This document shows positions 27,162 through 35,915 of a DNA stretch of 58,796 nt, one piece after another. Each line of letters begins with the position of its first letter. The first letter of the stretch is position 1. A program made the translations under genes and the position numbers. Source of the stretch: Eubacterium sp. Lineage in GTDB: Bacteria > Bacillota > Clostridia > Lachnospirales > Lachnospiraceae. The notes below the pieces were generated by a model. It had not been told where the DNA came from. It saw only the letters and a program-made list of their open reading frames with translations, and did no database searches. The stretch is taken from contig JAFRGL010000005.1 in NCBI GenBank assembly GCA_017433825.1, forward strand, positions 1 through 58,796, written 5' to 3'.

Positions 27162-28529
27162 ATGAGTTTTCAGAACACGAAGGATGCGCTGGAAAATCTG
27201 AAATCGTACGATGAAGTTCCCCTGGAGAACGTGCTGGGGCTGTTCCTGGATTTCTGTGATGACTGCATGAAGGGCGGCCGGGTGGACAAGCTTCCGGTAA
27301 GCGACCCGGTGGATTTCGTCCGGAATCTTCGGAAATGCAACCGCGTCATGCTGGACATCATGAACGCCAAAAGCCTGGAGCTTTCGGACGCGGATGCTGA
27401 AGGTAGGACGGAGAAGCAGAAGGCTTCCCTGACCGAACTGGAAAACACCCTGGCCGTGGAGGAGCAGAAACTGACTGCCGCTGCGGAAAGCGTGGCGCAG
27501 CAGAGGGCTGCCCTGGACAGGAGACGGGCGGCAGCCAAAGAGAAAGCGGACAAAATCAAGGCGGCTGAGGACGAGCTGAAGGCGGAGAACGACCGGCTGA
27601 AAAGGGAATCCGAAAGCCTGGCCCTGGCCAATGTGTCCCTGCAGGAGGAGAACCTGGACCTGCAGCGGCTGATTCCCGAGCGGGAGAAGCAGAAAAATGC
27701 CATGGAGGAAAAACAGCGTGAACTGACGCTGACCAGGGACGCCCTGCTGGCGGAAATCAACGCACTGTCCGCCAATGCCATGGAACTGGACAATAAAATC
27801 AACAGGGAGCTGGAACCGGCCAGGAAGAAGGCGGAGGCAAACAACCTGACGCTCACCAACCAGGCGGCGGAGCTGACCATAAAAATCCAGGAACTGAAAG
27901 AAAAGAACGAAACCCTGCAGAACATGCAGGAGCAGAAATCCCTGATTGTCACCGACCTGGAAAAGGAACGCAACGGACTGCTTACCGATATTTCCGAAAC
28001 CAACGACAACCTGGCCCGCCTGCGTAAGGAGATAGCGGACCTGCAGGCATCCGTGAACGAGGGCGACGTATCCAGACAGGAGAAAGAGCTGGAGAAACGC
28101 AAAAACACCCTGACGGAAGCGAAGGCGGCCCTGGAAAGGCTGACTGCGGACAACGAGTCCCTGGACGGCAGCATTAAGGAAAAGGAAGCGGACATCCGCA
28201 GGGCCGAGGCAGAGACAGCTTCCTTAAGCGCCAGATGGGAAGAGCTGGAAGAGCGGGAGTCGCAGATTAAGAAAAAACTGGCCGGTGTAACCGAACGGAC
28301 GAAGGATGTAACCGCCGTGGAAGAACGGCTGGCCCGGCTTTTGAATATTTCGACAGCTCTGGAAGCGGACAGCCGCATCCTTGCGGAACGCACCGGCATG
28401 AGCGGCTTTTCCGTGGCAAATGATATCAAGAACAGCGCACAGGAGGCGGAAAACATCATGCGCCGGCTGAAGAACGATATTGACAGTTACAACAAGGAAA
28501 TGAACCTGAAACTGAACACCAACCTGTAA
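27162..28529 (+). CDS. Long coiled-coil protein of unknown function
   Basis: 455 residues. About 75 N-terminal residues look globular (PLENVLGLFLDFCDDC, NLRKCNRVMLDI). From there to about residue 430 the sequence is a near-continuous heptad coiled coil rich in Glu, Lys, Leu and Ala. No signal peptide or membrane span. It starts 12 bases after the Hsp70 gene. A scaffold or tether role is inferred; the family is not recognised. Confidence 0.7.
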   Translation: MSFQNTKDALENLKSYDEVPLENVLGLFLDFCDDCMKGGRVDKLPVSDPVDFVRNLRKCNRVMLDIMNAKSLELSDADAEGRTEKQKASLTELENTLAVEEQKLTAAAESVAQQRAALDRRRAAAKEKADKIKAAEDELKAENDRLKRESESLALANVSLQEENLDLQRLIPEREKQKNAMEEKQRELTLTRDALLAEINALSANAMELDNKINRELEPARKKAEANNLTLTNQAAELTIKIQELKEKNETLQNMQEQKSLIVTDLEKERNGLLTDISETNDNLARLRKEIADLQASVNEGDVSRQEKELEKRKNTLTEAKAALERLTADNESLDGSIKEKEADIRRAEAETASLSARWEELEERESQIKKKLAGVTERTKDVTAVEERLARLLNISTALEADSRILAERTGMSGFSVANDIKNSAQEAENIMRRLKNDIDSYNKEMNLKLNTNL

Positions 28530-28545
28530 GAGAAGAGGAAAACGC

Positions 28546-30225
28546 ATGTTTTCAGACCACAAGCCCTTGTATCTGCTGTTCCGGAACGAAGGCGAAACCT
28601 ATTTCCTGAACAGCACGCTGCAGCTGGGCTATAACGATTATGTCTGGTACAGGCTGAAGGAGGCGGGATATAAATACATTTATTTCCTGAACCTCCTGTC
28701 CCAGGACAATGCCGGCCTGATGATTCCCGACAGAAATTCCTATACCAAAAACACCTATGGCCAGGGCTTCTTCAAAAAGAAGCTGTGGGATGCGGACAAG
28801 GGCTTCCGCCCCGGCGTGGAGATAAATGCCCCGGCGGCAAACGTCACCACCTGGACGGCCGAGCGCCTGGCGGACCCGGAATGCGCGGTGGTGGCGGATG
28901 TGCGGGCCTTAAGCCTTCTTTTCCCGGCGGCCTATCCGGAGAAGCTGAACGCCTTAATCGGCACGAGGAAAGACGGTGCCGGCACTTTGGCGGTTACCTG
29001 CCCGATGACGCTTTCGGCGGACGAGCTGGCACTGTTCATCGGCAAAAACAGCATTTTTGCCAAAAGAGAAGGCGGACGCTGCCTGCTGCAGCCTCTGTAC
29101 ACCCTCATCAGCACCGGCAATGAGGAAGCGCTGCTTTTCGACGAACTGAAGAAGGGCGCCGCGGATCAGATGATTGAGCTGGGCAACATTGATTTCGACA
29201 GAATCAAAAGCCTGATGTTCCAGGTGGAAACCGCCCGGGATGAGGTCTGGGGGGAAGAGGAAAGACTGGACCGGTCCAATTACCTGTATTACTGGCTGAC
29301 GAACGATGCGGTGCGGATTAAATCCGGCGGCCTGTTCGACAAGATAACCGGTACGGTAACCACGAAGAAGCTTTTTGACAGCCTGACCGGCAGCGGCATG
29401 GCAGCCATGATGGAGCGGGTAAACCGGGTGAAGGACGAGTACCGGAAGAAATACCCGGAGAAAACCGCGAAGATACCCTTGTCCCGGATGCTTTTCGAGT
29501 TCTACGGCCCCAGGGAATCCCAGAAAAACGCCAGCCGGATTACGCTGGAGGAAGCGGCTTTGCTGAAGCTGTCCGAGGAGGCATGGCCTTCCGGCTGCGA
29601 CAGCAGTGAAAGTGCCTTCGACAGCCTGATACGGGTGACCAAGGCCGACTGGGACGAAATGCGCAGGAAGATCTTAAAGCCCAGAAACAAGCTTCTTGAG
29701 AAAAAAAGGCTGAAATGGCTGGAGGCCTGCCTCACCTACATGGACCCGGCCAGGAACAAGGGCGATTTCGACACCCTGCGCCGGACCGTGAACATGCTGA
29801 TGTACTGCGGCAACAACCTGTACACCGGCAGCGCGGACCAGTATGAGGACTACTGCAGGAAGGGCCGGATTTACCTGGACGCCTCCGGGCAGTATTTCGA
29901 CCTGACGCAGACCCTGAAGAAGCTGCAGGGCATGGCGAATGCCTCCAGCGTAGGCGTAAAGGCTCAGATCGTGAAGATCAAGACCGAGATGATGAAGCTG
30001 GAAAAGCTGCTGACCGATCTGGACGGTATCTTCGTCAGCGTATTCACCGTCTCCGACCGGATATCCGAGGATACCTTCCTGATGCTGGAAAACCTTTCCG
30101 AGGACGCGGAAGGCAACATCGATTTCGGACAGGAAGCGGAGAAGCCTGCGGTAAAGGCGCCTACCCTGGACGAACTGATGGAAGGCATGTCGGAAGAGGA
30201 CGCCTACAGCCTGCTGGAGAACTGA
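28546..30225 (+). CDS. Unrecognised 559-residue alpha/beta protein
   Basis: I do not recognise this family. The first 200 residues alternate strands and helices (PLYLLFRNEGETYFL; AECAVVADVRALSLLFP; TLAVTCPMTLSADEL in essence), a pattern like an AAA-type core without a Walker A loop. This is an impression only. The C-terminal half is helical and ends in a short acidic tail (LDELMEGMSEEDAYSLLEN). The gene sits between the coiled-coil gene and the paralogous helical pair, with a 16-bp gap upstream, so it belongs to the operon. Confidence 0.6.
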   Translation: MFSDHKPLYLLFRNEGETYFLNSTLQLGYNDYVWYRLKEAGYKYIYFLNLLSQDNAGLMIPDRNSYTKNTYGQGFFKKKLWDADKGFRPGVEINAPAANVTTWTAERLADPECAVVADVRALSLLFPAAYPEKLNALIGTRKDGAGTLAVTCPMTLSADELALFIGKNSIFAKREGGRCLLQPLYTLISTGNEEALLFDELKKGAADQMIELGNIDFDRIKSLMFQVETARDEVWGEEERLDRSNYLYYWLTNDAVRIKSGGLFDKITGTVTTKKLFDSLTGSGMAAMMERVNRVKDEYRKKYPEKTAKIPLSRMLFEFYGPRESQKNASRITLEEAALLKLSEEAWPSGCDSSESAFDSLIRVTKADWDEMRRKILKPRNKLLEKKRLKWLEACLTYMDPARNKGDFDTLRRTVNMLMYCGNNLYTGSADQYEDYCRKGRIYLDASGQYFDLTQTLKKLQGMANASSVGVKAQIVKIKTEMMKLEKLLTDLDGIFVSVFTVSDRISEDTFLMLENLSEDAEGNIDFGQEAEKPAVKAPTLDELMEGMSEEDAYSLLEN

Positions 30226-30334
30226 CGGTCATTTTAGGGAAAACAAAACGGAAGGCGGCGCGGGCCGTCCGGCCGTATTTATATAAATGCAATTAACCAT
30301 ATCCAAATACTCATATCAGGAGGAGCATGAATTT

Positions 30335-31594
30335 ATGGCTCAGAAAAAGAAAACCGGAATCGCGGGCGTAGTGGACAATGTAGCTGTAAAGCTGGGCATC
30401 AAGAAGAAAGAAGAGAAGACCCCGGCGAAAATCATTGAAGAAAACCGCGCGAAGGGCAACGAGATAGCTTCCTACCTCAAGGCCATTGATTTCTATCACG
30501 GTGCGTACAAGGGCAAAACAGAAGCGGACAGCCCGGAGAACATGCAGAAGAAGGTTGCAGCCATGGTGCGCATCATCGACAAGGCCCACACCATCAGCGA
30601 CGATATTTCCAAGATTGACGAGGTTCTGCTGTACGCGGCCAAGGCCTTGAATGCCGCCATTGCCGACGGCGATTACAACAAGGCCATCTGGGCGAAGAAT
30701 GCCCTTTCCGCCGGCGTGCTGTATCTGCGTGACAACGTCCCGGCCGACCATGAGGAACAGCATGACGAGATCCTGGATGCCAGAGGCAAATACCTGCAGA
30801 ACTACAAAGCCATCATCCAGCTGTACGAAAAAGCCGACCAGAAGAAGAAGGCTGTGGAAGATTTTGACAAGCGGATCAATGAAGTCCATACGGATTACGA
30901 CCCGAAGGTTACGAAGATCAAAGCCCTGAAGGATTCCCCGGAAGGCCGTCTGATGTACGGCAACATCAAGATCCACGAGGACGAGCCGGGCAAGCTGGGC
31001 GAGGAAGAGAAGAAATTCCTGTCATTCATCCGTGAAGCGGCCGCCCAGGCCCACACCATTTTCCGCATGGATTCCATGCGCGATGCCACCCAGCTGGAGT
31101 ATGAACAGTCCATGTACCAGGCGGAGGACGTGCGAACCACCCTGATGAACAAGCCCTATGTGTACAACAAAGAGCTTTCCGCCTACCATGCCCTGGTGCT
31201 GCAGGACCAGATTAATACCATCGCCAGGGTATACTCGGAATATGCCACCTATCTGGATAACATTCAGAGAAGCGATGCCGAACTGAGGAGTGTCATGAAC
31301 GGCGCCGATGCCCAGGACATTGCCATTCATTCCGTAAAATTTATGGATGATATCATCAACGGTGAGACCAGCGACCTGGCTGGAGCCGCAGTTGAAGGCA
31401 ACCGGATGGCCACCCGGGCCAACAAGGCCATTGCCGAAAGCAGGGAAGCTTTGAAGGCTGCGGCGGAGGAAATGCAGAAGGCGCCGCATTACGAGGAAAA
31501 TGAAGACCTTTCCGAGCTTTTCTCCGAGATGCTGAACGAAGTGACAGAAGAAGTGGAGAATTTCGAAGACAACGTCAACTACAACTTTACCTGA
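30335..31594 (+). CDS. All-helical protein, paralogue 1
   Basis: A 419-residue helical protein, starting at the ATG 11 bases after AGGAGG; the frame is open upstream without a ribosome site. Lys-rich N-terminus (MAQKKKTGIAG), then long helices. It is a clear paralogue of the next gene across the length: both share KGNEIA/MGNEIA, IADGDYNKA-WAKNAL, YLRDNVP, YKAIIQLYEK and LEYEQS--QAEDVR. The C-terminal 40 residues are acidic. No enzyme motif or membrane span. A structural subunit is likely; family unknown. Confidence 0.65.
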   Translation: MAQKKKTGIAGVVDNVAVKLGIKKKEEKTPAKIIEENRAKGNEIASYLKAIDFYHGAYKGKTEADSPENMQKKVAAMVRIIDKAHTISDDISKIDEVLLYAAKALNAAIADGDYNKAIWAKNALSAGVLYLRDNVPADHEEQHDEILDARGKYLQNYKAIIQLYEKADQKKKAVEDFDKRINEVHTDYDPKVTKIKALKDSPEGRLMYGNIKIHEDEPGKLGEEEKKFLSFIREAAAQAHTIFRMDSMRDATQLEYEQSMYQAEDVRTTLMNKPYVYNKELSAYHALVLQDQINTIARVYSEYATYLDNIQRSDAELRSVMNGADAQDIAIHSVKFMDDIINGETSDLAGAAVEGNRMATRANKAIAESREALKAAAEEMQKAPHYEENEDLSELFSEMLNEVTEEVENFEDNVNYNFT

Positions 31595-31659
31595 TTATTT
31601 ACGAAGAAATCCCGCCCGCTTGTATGCCGGCGGAGGAAAGATAACAGGCGGACATAACT

Positions 31660-32802
31660 ATGGCACAGAAAAGAAATTTCCGGATGCCGGAAGCCCTGTC
31701 CGGCCTGGCCGAAAGGCTGGGGCTGAAAAACGGGGATGAGAATTCACCGGAAGCGGTGATAGAGGCAAACCGGAAGATGGGAAATGAAATCGCCTTCTGC
31801 CTGAGGGCCATCGATTTCGACCGCTGCGCTTACAAAGGCCAGACGCCGGAGGATTCCGCGGAAAAGCTGAAGGTGAAAACCGCGGCCATGGTGAAATTCC
31901 TGGAAAGCTCCCGGACCATTACCGACAACATTTCCGGTATCAACGAGATGCTGCTGTACGCGGCCCGCGCCTTCCGGTCGGCCATAGCCGACGGGGATTA
32001 CAACAAGGCGGTCTGGGCGAAAAACGCGCTGCAGGAAGGCATCCTGTACCTGAGGGACAACGTGCCGGAGGAAAGGCAGGACTTAAGGGAGCAGATCATT
32101 GCGGCCCGGGCGGAATACCTGCAGCATTACAAGGCCATCATCCAGCTGTACGAAAAGGTGGACCACCAGAAGAGGACGGTGGACGAGCTGGACAAAAGGC
32201 TTTCCCAGATGCATGCGGAGTATGACCCCAGGAAGGAGAAAATCCGGGCTTTAAAGGATACGCCGGAAGGCATTGCCATGTACGGCAACCTGAAGCTGCA
32301 CGAATTCGAACCGGATCTTCTGAACGCGAAGGAGAAGCAGTTCCTGGAATTTATCCGTACCACTGCCCTGCAGGCTCACAATATTTACGTGGCGGATGCC
32401 AACCGGCTGGCCAACAGGCTGGAATATGAACAGTCCCTTTCCCAGGCTGAGGACGTGCGGGTGACCATCATCAAACGGCCGGATGTCTTCAATCCGGAGC
32501 TTACCGCCATCCATGCCTCCCTCCTGAAAGAGCAGGTGGCGGACGTGGCCAAGACCCTCAACGAGTACGTTTCCTACACGGAAACCTTAAGGATGCATGA
32601 CGCGGCCCTGCAGCAGCTTCTGGAAAGCGCGGAGGCCCAGGGCATCGTCGTGGACAGCCTGAAGAAGGCTTCCATGGAAAAGGAAGAGGATATCATGGCG
32701 GACGAGGCGTTTGTAACCGGCGAAAAGATGGCCGCAAAGGTGAAAGAGGCCGAGGAAAGAAACCGTCTGGCTGAAGAAGAGCTTTACAACTACAATACGT
32801 AA
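31660..32802 (+). CDS. All-helical protein, paralogue 2
   Basis: A 380-residue paralogue of the preceding gene, with conserved blocks in the same order and a shorter C-terminus lacking most of the acidic tail. By eye about half of the aligned residues agree in the best blocks. Tandem retention of two diverged copies suggests hetero-oligomer subunits. The N-terminal MAQKRNFRMPEAL keeps the basic start. Function unknown. Confidence 0.65.
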   Translation: MAQKRNFRMPEALSGLAERLGLKNGDENSPEAVIEANRKMGNEIAFCLRAIDFDRCAYKGQTPEDSAEKLKVKTAAMVKFLESSRTITDNISGINEMLLYAARAFRSAIADGDYNKAVWAKNALQEGILYLRDNVPEERQDLREQIIAARAEYLQHYKAIIQLYEKVDHQKRTVDELDKRLSQMHAEYDPRKEKIRALKDTPEGIAMYGNLKLHEFEPDLLNAKEKQFLEFIRTTALQAHNIYVADANRLANRLEYEQSLSQAEDVRVTIIKRPDVFNPELTAIHASLLKEQVADVAKTLNEYVSYTETLRMHDAALQQLLESAEAQGIVVDSLKKASMEKEEDIMADEAFVTGEKMAAKVKEAEERNRLAEEELYNYNT

Positions 32803-32850
32803 TCCATTTATACTTTACACTGTATTTCCTTAAAAGGAGAGGATAGAAAA

Positions 32851-33519
32851 ATGTCATTATTTCATCGTAAAACACCGGAAGAAAAATTCATTGCCGCGGA
32901 GATGAAAAAACTGGAAGAACGCACCAACCGCAGCATTACCCTGGCGAACTACGCCGGCGTTCTGGAAGCCGCGAAGGCTTCCTACGAGAAGGTGATTTCC
33001 CTGGAAAGGCTGGCAGCTTTGAAGCGCAGGAAAGCCCGGGTGGGCGACGACGTGCAGAAACAGCGCATTCACGACGCCTGTGTCGGCCTTCTGGCGGTGC
33101 AGGAAGCGGAATTCGAATTAAGCTCCATCCAGAGCGCCCGTGATTTCAATGCGGCCCAGAAGGACGTGGAGAAGCTTTTACGGAAGATGTTCCGCATGAG
33201 CGGCGGCAACCTTTCCATCACTTCAAAGGAATTCAAGGCCCAGCAGAACGTGGAATTCGAAAACACCAGCGAGCCGGTTACCTTCTCTGACCGCGCCGAA
33301 CTGGTGGACGAGCGTTTTGTTGAGAATATTATCTCCGGCCTTACCTTCCAGGAAGCCCTGGACAAGACCGTTCCCGGCAATGCCGGATACAACGCGGGCA
33401 CGAACTACTTTAACAACGGCGGAAACGGCGGCTTCGGCGGCATTGATTTCTCCGGCGGGGACGAAGTGGATTTTGAAAAGGACGTGGAATCATTAAAGGA
33501 AGACGCCGATACAGTCTGA
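32851..33519 (+). CDS. Small helical protein with basic N-terminus and acidic C-terminus (ESCRT-III-like?)
   Basis: 222 residues. It begins MSLFHRKTPEEKF, continues with a helical hairpin containing a basic stretch (LAALKRRKARVG), more helices (AQKDVEKLLRKMF), a Gly/Asn-rich linker around 185-205, and an acidic end (DEVDFEKDVESLKED). This size and charge layout is what ESCRT-III/Snf7 proteins show, and the next gene encodes a Vps4-like ATPase with an MIT-like domain. The resemblance is weak at residue level and could be chance in a helical protein. No annotated family recognised. Confidence 0.5.
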   Translation: MSLFHRKTPEEKFIAAEMKKLEERTNRSITLANYAGVLEAAKASYEKVISLERLAALKRRKARVGDDVQKQRIHDACVGLLAVQEAEFELSSIQSARDFNAAQKDVEKLLRKMFRMSGGNLSITSKEFKAQQNVEFENTSEPVTFSDRAELVDERFVENIISGLTFQEALDKTVPGNAGYNAGTNYFNNGGNGGFGGIDFSGGDEVDFEKDVESLKEDADTV

Positions 33520-33536
33520 ACTGACGGAGGAACAAG

Positions 33537-34838
33537 ATGAACATTTCCAATATTAACCGACTGAATAACGAATACCGGGCCTTGCGGAACCAGGCCGAGG
33601 CCGTTTACGTGGAAAACGGCATGGTGCATTCCAATGAAGAAGGCCTGTGCTACCAGAAGGCAGCCAATATCGCCGGCCAGCTGGCCAGCATGAATATCGG
33701 AGCCGAATCCAATCACTGGGTGGAAGAGCAACAGAAATGCCAGCAGCAGATGCGGCTTATCTGGAATGCCCTGCATCCCGGCAAACCGCTGAAGGCGGCC
33801 GGCAGCGGCAGCGCTTCCGCGTCCGATGATACGGAAGAAACCGCCGGCGAAGAGGGCAAAGGCACCTCCGAATCCTCCGGAAAGCCGAAGACCGCGAAGA
33901 ATACCGCGGGCAAGACCAGCCCCGACGGCATCAAGCAGGAAATGGTGGATTCCTGGTTCAAGGACGACCCGGGCTACGGCTTTGAGGCAGTCGTGGGCAT
34001 GGAAGACGTAATCCAGACCCTGAAAAGCTGCGTGCGTGACGACAAGATGCGCGCCTTGGTGGAATTCTTAGGCCTGCCCACCGTCCAGTCCTTCTTCTTC
34101 TACGGACCGCCCGGATGCGGCAAAACCTTCGTTATCGAGGCCTTTGTTCACGAGCTGATGCAGCAGGGCTACAAATACATGTCCCTGGCCAGCGCGGACA
34201 TCCACAGCAAGTTCTCCGGCGAGGCCGACAAGATTCTGAAAAGGGTGTTCAAGGAAGCGGTGGACAACGCTCCCTGCATCCTGTTCATGGATGAAATCGA
34301 CGGCGTGGCCCAGTCCAGGGAACTGCCGAACCTTTCCGACTTCAATATGCAGCTGACCACCACCTTCCTTACCAGCTTCGGCGAGCTGGTGAAGGCGGAC
34401 AGAGAGCATAAATCCGTGATTTTCATCGCGGCCACCAACTATCCTTCCAACGTGGATACCGCCATGCTGGACAGAATGGAACTGATCCCCATCCCCATGC
34501 CCGACGACAGTGTCAGGGAGCAGGTGCTCCGCAAGGGTCTGGAGAAGATGATCGACGTGGACGATACCATCAGCTGGCCGGAAATCTCCGCCCTGACGGA
34601 AGGCTGCAGCCAGCGTGACCTGAAGAGACTGATCCAGAAGCTTCTGATGCTGGTGTTCCAGCGGGTAAGCGACTGCGTCGGCCAGGATGAAGGCGCGGCG
34701 GAGAAAGGCGTGGACCTTCTGAAGAGAAAGGATTTCCGCCTTACCAGGGAAATGGTGGACGAGGTCTTCGGCGCCTACAAGCCGAAACCCAACGCGGATA
34801 TTGAACGCTCACTGAATGAATTTGAGGCGAAGACGTAA
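33537..34838 (+). CDS. AAA ATPase, Vps4/meiotic-clade-like, with MIT-like N-terminus
   Basis: 433 residues. Residues 8-80 form three helices with an MIT-like pattern (LCYQKAANIAGQLA, then KCQQQMRLIWNAL). A Ser/Glu/Lys-rich linker spans 87-140. The AAA domain has Walker A GPPGCGKT (190-197), the pore-loop region following SADIHSKFSGEADK, Walker B ILFMDEID (248-255), sensor Asn301 in AATNYP and an Arg-finger region near LDRME. A C-terminal helix (LTREMVDEVFGAYKP) resembles the family's C-terminal segment. Such ATPases pull on protein polymers. It overlaps the next AAA gene by one base. Confidence 0.75.
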   Translation: MNISNINRLNNEYRALRNQAEAVYVENGMVHSNEEGLCYQKAANIAGQLASMNIGAESNHWVEEQQKCQQQMRLIWNALHPGKPLKAAGSGSASASDDTEETAGEEGKGTSESSGKPKTAKNTAGKTSPDGIKQEMVDSWFKDDPGYGFEAVVGMEDVIQTLKSCVRDDKMRALVEFLGLPTVQSFFFYGPPGCGKTFVIEAFVHELMQQGYKYMSLASADIHSKFSGEADKILKRVFKEAVDNAPCILFMDEIDGVAQSRELPNLSDFNMQLTTTFLTSFGELVKADREHKSVIFIAATNYPSNVDTAMLDRMELIPIPMPDDSVREQVLRKGLEKMIDVDDTISWPEISALTEGCSQRDLKRLIQKLLMLVFQRVSDCVGQDEGAAEKGVDLLKRKDFRLTREMVDEVFGAYKPKPNADIERSLNEFEAKT

Positions 34839-35899
34839 TGACTCCTGAAGAATGGGCAGTAAAAGTCCAGGATTTGTATGACATGATGGGAGAAGAAGGC
34901 GCGAAGCTGGAGGACCTGCCGGATTCCTTTGTCTGGAAGAACCTCCTGACAAACATGCTCTCTGCATTCCATTATGAACATCTGCAGATACCGAAATACA
35001 AGGGTATCCTGCTTTCCGGCCCGTCCGGGAACGGAAAACGCACCCTGATGAGGGCCTATATCCAGTCTTTGTGCAAAGCCGAGCAGTGCTTCGGGGATGC
35101 TTCCTTTGTGCGCCTGCGGGCGGAGGATTTCACGGAAGAGAAATTTTCCTCCGACGAAGATATGGGCAGTTTTATAGATGTCCTGTATCAGATAGGTGAA
35201 AACAACGGGCAGATCGGCATTATCGTATTTGACCAGATAGACACCTATCCCCGGCTTGACGTATTCTGCAACCTGATAGCGGATTACTGCGACGATGAGG
35301 CGTTTTCTTCCATACACGTCATCTGCATCTGCGAGGACGAGGACTGCATCAACAGCGAACTGTCCGCGAAGCTTCTGCACTGCCGCTGCACAAATCCGAC
35401 GGCAAAGGAGCGGGAGAAGTACCTGAATGCAAACCTGACCTGGGACGTGCCCGACTGGGAGACTTATGAAGGCCTGATAAAGACAGTTACACTTTCGGTG
35501 GAAGGCAGGAGCAATGCGAAGCTGGCGGAGCAGACCGAAGGATTCTCCTTCGGCGAGCTGGCCGACCTGGTGCAGTACATGAAGATGGAAGCGGCAGGAA
35601 AAACCTTCGGCAGCGCCAGTGCCTTAAACATAAAGATTTCCGAAGACAAGGCAGACGAATTCATCAACCTGGCACACAGAAAAGCGAAAGCTTCCGGCGG
35701 CGGTACGGTGGTTTACCAGGCCGGCGCGGCGTTTGCGGTACCGCAGGCGGCCGGCGGCATGCCCGTATCCGCGGAAGATGCACGGAAGAACCGTGCGAGG
35801 GAGCTGACCAGCAAGGGAGACGACGAGCGTACCGTGGACGAAAACCTGGAGCTCATCGACCTGGTTCCCACGCTTGAGGAAGCGAAAGCGGCGGGTTGA
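34838..35899 (+). CDS. AAA-like protein with degenerate Walker motifs
   Basis: 353 residues, start codon overlapping the previous stop (TAATG), so coupled to the active AAA gene. The P-loop reads GPSGNGKRT (61-69), with Arg in place of the Ser/Thr after the Lys. Walker B reads IIVFDQID with Gln133 where the catalytic Glu should be. It may bind nucleotide poorly and probably does not hydrolyse it. The C-terminal 80 residues hold an Ala/Gly-rich linker and an acidic helix. Most likely a regulatory or structural partner in a mixed AAA assembly. Confidence 0.65.
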   Translation: MTPEEWAVKVQDLYDMMGEEGAKLEDLPDSFVWKNLLTNMLSAFHYEHLQIPKYKGILLSGPSGNGKRTLMRAYIQSLCKAEQCFGDASFVRLRAEDFTEEKFSSDEDMGSFIDVLYQIGENNGQIGIIVFDQIDTYPRLDVFCNLIADYCDDEAFSSIHVICICEDEDCINSELSAKLLHCRCTNPTAKEREKYLNANLTWDVPDWETYEGLIKTVTLSVEGRSNAKLAEQTEGFSFGELADLVQYMKMEAAGKTFGSASALNIKISEDKADEFINLAHRKAKASGGGTVVYQAGAAFAVPQAAGGMPVSAEDARKNRARELTSKGDDERTVDENLELIDLVPTLEEAKAAG

Positions 35900-35915
35900 T
35901 TAAGGAGGACATGTT

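Noticed and set aside
30335-32802. TelA-type tellurite-resistance proteins for the helical pair
   Set aside because: I could not match conserved TelA segments; the resemblance is limited to being helical and of similar size, and no TerD-like gene is present.
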